Notes under the pieces: model-generated | The model's input: the letters and a program-made list of their open reading frames with translations, nothing else | What the model was told of the DNA's origin: nothing | Database searches by the model: none | Assembly: GCF_004793475.1 (NCBI RefSeq) | Contig: NZ_SRYZ01000025.1 | Span: 1-57,693, forward strand | DNA length: 57,693 nucleotides | DNA from: Bacteroides muris (ex Afrizal et al. 2022) | GTDB taxonomy: Bacteria > Bacteroidota > Bacteroidia > Bacteroidales > Bacteroidaceae | Reading direction: 5' to 3' | Translations under genes and position numbers: made by a program | In this document: one piece after another, positions 53,975-57,693 of the stretch | How the letters are laid out: the number at the start of each line of letters is the position of its first letter | How positions within the stretch are numbered: position 1 is the first letter of the stretch

Positions 53975-54220
53975 TCAATACCCCATCTCGTGCAATGCCT
54001 TGCACAATTGGTCGGGGCAGGAAGTGGAACGTTTCCCGCAGCGAATTCCTTCCAAACGGGCAATCACCGCATCTACCGGCATATCTTTCACCAAACGTGA
54101 AAGTCCTTGCAGGTTTCCATTACATCCACCCCAAAAAGTAACCTCTTTCACAATACCATCTTCCACATCCAGCTCGATGTTACTGCTACATGTACCTTGA
54201 GTCTTGTATGTATATGTCAT
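53975..54220 (-). CDS. TSCPD domain-containing protein
   Basis: 81 residues, TIGR03905 family. The TSCPD motif is near the end (STSCPDQLCKALHEM); other conserved parts are FWGGCNGNLQGLSRL and GIRCGKR. The domain also occurs at the end of ribonucleotide reductases, where it binds metal. Function of the free form is unknown. Its ATG overlaps the yebC stop (TAATG), so the two are coupled. Confidence 0.9.
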   Translation of the reverse strand: MTYTYKTQGTCSSNIELDVEDGIVKEVTFWGGCNGNLQGLSRLVKDMPVDAVIARLEGIRCGKRSTSCPDQLCKALHEMGY

Positions 54221-54957
54221 TACTCTTCGTTTTCTTCCGGTTTCATATTGGTATAAACCGTCTGCACATCATCAAACTCTTCAAGACGTTCCACCATTTT
54301 ATCGATAGTTTCGCGTTGCTCGGAAGTTACATCCTTCATATCATTGGGAATGTAAGTGAACTCACCACCGACATCTTCGAAGCCGCATTCTTCCAAATGC
54401 TTCTGAATAGCCGCATAGCTCTTCGGGTCACCATAGATAGTGATAGTGCCTTCTTCTTCATCTTCCTCGAAGTCTTCCTCTACATCATAGTCAATCAAGT
54501 CAAGGATAAGTTCTTCCATATCGATGCCGTCTTTCTTCTTGAAAGTGAATACACACTTATGGTCAAACAAGAAAGCCAGTGAACCCATTGTTCCCAAGTT
54601 ACCGCCGAACTTGTTGAATACGGAACGCACATCGGCTACCGTACGGGTAGTGTTATCGGTCAGCGTATCCACAAAAACAGCCACACCGTGAGGACCGTAT
54701 CCTTCATAGGTCATACCCTTATAGTCGCTCTGGTCCTTACCCATCGCATTCTTGATAGCACGTTCAATATTATCCTTCGGCATGTTTTCACGCTTACAAG
54801 TAGCGATTACCGAACGCAGTGTCGGGTTGTTTTCCGGCTCCGGACCACCGGCCTTCACCGCAATAGCAATTTGTTTACCCAGTCTTGTAAAGGTCTTTGC
54901 CATGTGACCCCATCTTTTCAATTTGGCAGCTTTTCTATATTCAAATGCTCTTCCCAT
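54220..54957 (-). CDS. yebC: YebC/PmpR family regulator (TACO1-like)
   Basis: 245 residues. Family start GRAFEYRKAAKLKRWGHMAK followed by IAVKAGGPEPENNPTLR and IERAIKNAMGK. Members bind DNA in some bacteria or help ribosomes through proline-rich stretches. The acidic segment EEDFEEDEEEGT lies near residue 160. First of a two-gene unit with the TSCPD protein. It is 45 nt from pheT on the same strand. Confidence 0.94.
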   Translation of the reverse strand: MGRAFEYRKAAKLKRWGHMAKTFTRLGKQIAIAVKAGGPEPENNPTLRSVIATCKRENMPKDNIERAIKNAMGKDQSDYKGMTYEGYGPHGVAVFVDTLTDNTTRTVADVRSVFNKFGGNLGTMGSLAFLFDHKCVFTFKKKDGIDMEELILDLIDYDVEEDFEEDEEEGTITIYGDPKSYAAIQKHLEECGFEDVGGEFTYIPNDMKDVTSEQRETIDKMVERLEEFDDVQTVYTNMKPEENEE

Positions 54958-55002
54958 TGGAACTGTATTTTAAATTATGAATTATAAATTCTGAATAATG
55001 AA

Positions 55003-57465
55003 TCAACGCAGCTTGGCATTCAACCTGTCCTCCAGGTTCTTCACCAGTTTGGACATAATCTTGTCAATCTGCTTGTCGTTCAATGTTGCATTCTCATCTT
55101 GCAGCAGGAAGCTCACAGCATAACTCTTCTTACCGGCTTCCAGATTCTTACCCTCATAAACATCGAAGAGAGAAACCTCCTTCAGCAGCTTTTTCTCCGT
55201 CTCGTAGGCAATCTTCTCAATTTCCGCAAACTGCACTTTCTTGTCGAGCAGTAACGCCAAGTCGCGTTTCACGGCAGGGAACTTGGAGATTTCCGTATAG
55301 CTCACCTTCACATTGCGGATGGCCTTCAACAATTCTTTCCAGTTGAAATCAGCGTAGTAAACCTCGTTGTCAATATCGAATGCCTTCAGTAACTTCTTTG
55401 TTACAATACCGAAAGTAGCCAACCGCTTCCCCCCCCTTGTCTGTACGGATAAACCGGCAGCATAGATGTCATCAGTCAGATTCCCGACAACCAAATCATG
55501 CATGTGCAGCCCCAATCTGGCAAAGACATTCTCAACGTATGCCTTCAGCTCATATACCGAGCTGTTCTCATCCGGATGAGCCCATGAGTTGGTCACCCTC
55601 TTGCCAGTCACCCACAAACCAAGATGATAGTCTTCGGAATAAGCGGCAAGCACCTTTTCCGGATTCTTCTTCTCCTCGTTGAAGTGATAACAATTACCGA
55701 ATTCAAAGAATTTCAGGTCTGCATTCTTACGGTTGGCGTTGTGCGAGATGCTTTCCAATCCACCGAAAAGCAGTGTCTGACGCATGGCATTCAAGTCTGC
55801 ACTCAACGGATTCAGCAACATTACCAGATTCTTTGACGGATAAGACTCCAAGTTGTCATAGTAAGCGGCACGGGTCAATGAGTTATTCAGAATCTCATTG
55901 AAGCCACAGCCCACCAGCTGCTCGGCAACCAGGTTCTGCAATTTGTTGGATTTATCATATTCCCCCTTGGTAGTCAGACAAGACTTCAAGGCAGTCGGAA
56001 TCTCTACATTATTATATCCGTAGATACGCAGGATATCCTCTATTACATCGCAATCGCGCTGCACGTCCACACGGTAAGGAGGAACATCCAGTGTAAGTCC
56101 TTCGGCTGTCTCGTCTACAATTTTCATTTCCAGACTTGTCACGATGCTCTTGACAGTATCCACCGGAATAACTTTACCAATCAATGAGTTTACTTTCTCA
56201 TAAGCAAGTTCCACACGGAAATCCTTGGCAGGAGCGGCGCACACATCTTTTATGTCAGAAGAAATGGTACCTCCGGCAAGTTCCTTTACCATCAAAGCAG
56301 CCAGCTTCAGGCAGTAAATAGTGGCATTCGGGTCAATACCTCTTTCAAAACGGAAAGAAGCATCTGTGTTCAACGCATGGCGACGGGCTGTCTTGCGCAC
56401 CCATGTGGGATGGAAGTAGGCGCTTTCAAGGAACACATCCTTGGTGGTTTCCGTAGAACCGGAATCCAGACCGCCGAACACACCGGCAATGCACATCGCC
56501 TCTTCCTTGTTGCAAATCATCAAGTCGCGTTCGTTCAATTTGCGTTCCACACCGTCAAGAGTTACAAACGGTGTACCTTCCGGCATTGTCTTTACAATCA
56601 CCTCGCTGCCTTTAATCTTATCCGCATCGAAGCAGTGCAGCGGCTGGCCGAAAGCATGGACGATATAGTTGGTAATATCCACCACATTATTGATAGGACG
56701 CAGGCCGATAATACGCAACTTGTTCTGCAACCATTCGGGGCTTTCTTTTACTGTAACCCCTTTCACCGTAACGCCGGCATATCGGGGACATGCTTCGCTG
56801 TTCTCTACAGTTACTTTAATATCCAAGTCGTGATTTTCTACCGCAAAAGCGTCTACCGTAGGTTTCTTCAAAGTAGCCGGCTTACCGTTCTGTATCAAGT
56901 AGGCATACAAGTCACGTGCCACCCCATAATGCGAGCAAGCATCGGCGCGGTTGGGAGTAATGTCCACTTCCAGCACGTAATCGCTCTTGATGTTATAATA
57001 ATCCTTGGCAAGCGTACCCGGAACAGCTGTTTCCGGCAGTACGATGATGCCTGCATGGTCCGTACCGATACCGATTTCATCCTCAGCACAAATCATGCCG
57101 ACAGATTCCACGCCACGAAGTTTTGATTTCTTGATGGTAAAGCATTCGTCACCGTCATACAGTTTTGTACCCAACGTGGCCACTACCACCTTCTGTCCGG
57201 CAGCTACATTCGGAGCGCCGCATACAATCTGCACGGGTTCACCTTGTCCCAGGTTCACCGTAGTGACGTGCATATGGTCTGAGTTAGGATGAGCTTCGCA
57301 TGTCAGCACTTCGCCGATGACCAGTCCTTCCAGTCCGCCTTTAATGGTTTGCACCTCTTCCACACTTCCCGTTTCCAGTCCGATGGACGTCAAGGCAGCA
57401 GCGACTTCATCCGGTGTCAAATCGAAATCGACATACTCTTTCAACCAATTATAAGAGATATTCAT
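55003..57465 (-). CDS. pheT: phenylalanyl-tRNA synthetase beta subunit
   Basis: 820 residues. With PheS (not in the window) it charges tRNA-Phe. Domains in order: N-terminal part with MNISYNWLKEYVDFDLTPDE, OB-fold tRNA-binding domain (about 40-150), B3/B4 editing domain (RPINNVVDITNYI), B5 domain (VPPYRVDVQRDCDVIEDI), the catalytic-like core and a C-terminal FDX-ACB anticodon domain (about 725-820, SKFPAVKRDLALLL). A -7 box TACCTTTG lies at 57501-57508. Confidence 0.97.
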   Translation of the reverse strand: MNISYNWLKEYVDFDLTPDEVAAALTSIGLETGSVEEVQTIKGGLEGLVIGEVLTCEAHPNSDHMHVTTVNLGQGEPVQIVCGAPNVAAGQKVVVATLGTKLYDGDECFTIKKSKLRGVESVGMICAEDEIGIGTDHAGIIVLPETAVPGTLAKDYYNIKSDYVLEVDITPNRADACSHYGVARDLYAYLIQNGKPATLKKPTVDAFAVENHDLDIKVTVENSEACPRYAGVTVKGVTVKESPEWLQNKLRIIGLRPINNVVDITNYIVHAFGQPLHCFDADKIKGSEVIVKTMPEGTPFVTLDGVERKLNERDLMICNKEEAMCIAGVFGGLDSGSTETTKDVFLESAYFHPTWVRKTARRHALNTDASFRFERGIDPNATIYCLKLAALMVKELAGGTISSDIKDVCAAPAKDFRVELAYEKVNSLIGKVIPVDTVKSIVTSLEMKIVDETAEGLTLDVPPYRVDVQRDCDVIEDILRIYGYNNVEIPTALKSCLTTKGEYDKSNKLQNLVAEQLVGCGFNEILNNSLTRAAYYDNLESYPSKNLVMLLNPLSADLNAMRQTLLFGGLESISHNANRKNADLKFFEFGNCYHFNEEKKNPEKVLAAYSEDYHLGLWVTGKRVTNSWAHPDENSSVYELKAYVENVFARLGLHMHDLVVGNLTDDIYAAGLSVQTRGGKRLATFGIVTKKLLKAFDIDNEVYYADFNWKELLKAIRNVKVSYTEISKFPAVKRDLALLLDKKVQFAEIEKIAYETEKKLLKEVSLFDVYEGKNLEAGKKSYAVSFLLQDENATLNDKQIDKIMSKLVKNLEDRLNAKLR

Positions 57466-57500
57466 ATCATTATATTTTTATTGTTTCCAAAAGTGACCCG

Positions 57501-57508
57501 CAAAGGTA
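57501..57508 (-). promoter_or_regulatory. -7 box of pheT
   Basis: TACCTTTG on the minus strand, 35 nt before the pheT start. No clear TTTG at the -33 position. Confidence 0.5.
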
Positions 57509-57553
57509 ATAAGATTTTTTGGTTGGCAGGGAATTATAAATGAAGAAAATAAC

Positions 57554-57589
57554 AAAAAGGCGATGAAGTGCTTTTTCTTCACCGCCTTT
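57554..57589 (-). terminator. terminator of the smalltalk-like gene
   Basis: Read leftward: AAAGGCGGTGAAG pairs with CTTCATCGCCTTT (one mismatch), followed by TTGTTATTTT. Confidence 0.82.
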
Positions 57590-57616
57590 CCCCTACTATT
57601 CTATATAAATCTACAT

Positions 57617-57693
57617 TTATATATTCATTGCATTGGCGCCTAAAGCTCCCAATACGGCGGAAGCAACAGCTATCACTACCTTCAAAATCTTGT
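57617..57693 (-). CDS. smalltalk-like small protein (C-terminal part)
   Basis: The last 25 residues of a leftward gene that enters from beyond the window: KILKVVIAVASAVLGALGAN then AMNI and TAA. This is the hydrophobic end typical of the very short smalltalk proteins (DUF6486) of Bacteroides, which often lie beside HU-like genes and amidases. The start is outside. Confidence 0.6.
   Translation of the reverse strand, partial: KILKVVIAVASAVLGALGANAMNI

Overview
The window is chromosomal DNA from a Bacteroidales bacterium, almost certainly the genus Bacteroides; I cannot name the species. Four things point there. Promoters read as TTTG, a spacer of about 20 nt, then TAnnTTTG. Gene content includes a six-gene Na+-translocating NADH:quinone reductase, nspC, pyruvate phosphate dikinase, a DUF5686 surface protein, an HU-like DNA-binding protein and lipoproteins with short SxC lipoboxes. 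Shine-Dalgarno sites are absent or weak. Many ORFs match Bacteroides proteins closely.

Layout. 1-418: tRNA cluster read leftward (Gly-GCC, Leu-CAG, Leu-GAG, second Gly-GCC cut by the window edge) with its promoter. 487-4246: nspC and uvrD/pcrA, leftward. 4342-5703: sodB and a thiE-like gene, rightward. 5707-5946: a scar joining a histidine-kinase tail to an integrase head. 6152-8872: ppdK, leftward. 9078-11443: rlmD and an RluA-type pseudouridine synthase. 11509-14513: two lipocalin-like lipoproteins, an MFS transporter and an aldose-epimerase-like gene, all leftward. 14606-22327: a regulatory region rich in short periodic repeats, then HU-like gene, sbcD and sbcC in a row, followed by map and rmuC. 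22519-28527: nqrFEDCBA, leftward. 28737-31502: a secreted C1B peptidase divergent from an outer-membrane barrel protein. 31950-34376: a carboxyltransferase without a biotin site and an ECF sigma factor. 34648-37551: large M16 peptidase. 37740-43817: TRIC-like channel, a divergent WecB-like protein, DUF5686 protein and rarA. 43814-46562: a decaying region with a broken outer-membrane gene, a broken lipoprotein gene and an intact 2-hydroxyacid dehydrogenase, framed by a 27-bp perfect inverted repeat. 46563-57693: Rpn-type nuclease with a 12-nt tandem repeat, nhaA, lepA, a small winged-helix protein, mntH-xth-C_GCAxxG operon, yebC-TSCPD operon, pheT and the end of a tiny smalltalk-like protein.

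How the genes work together. Most of the window is housekeeping: DNA repair (uvrD, sbcCD, rmuC, rarA, xth), translation (tRNAs, rlmD, pseudouridine synthase, lepA, map, pheT), and sodium energetics (nqrA-F pumps Na+ out, nhaA exchanges Na+ for H+). ppdK and the carboxyltransferase belong to phosphoenolpyruvate/pyruvate/oxaloacetate interconversion. Oxygen and metal defence is represented by sodB, mntH and xth.

I found no clear new defence or secretion system. The most unusual items are the 21-nt-period dyad repeats shared by two loci 25 kb apart, the 27-bp inverted repeat whose left copy sits exactly where an outer-membrane gene is broken, two conserved-looking enzymes that lack key catalytic or cofactor residues, and the integrase/kinase scar.
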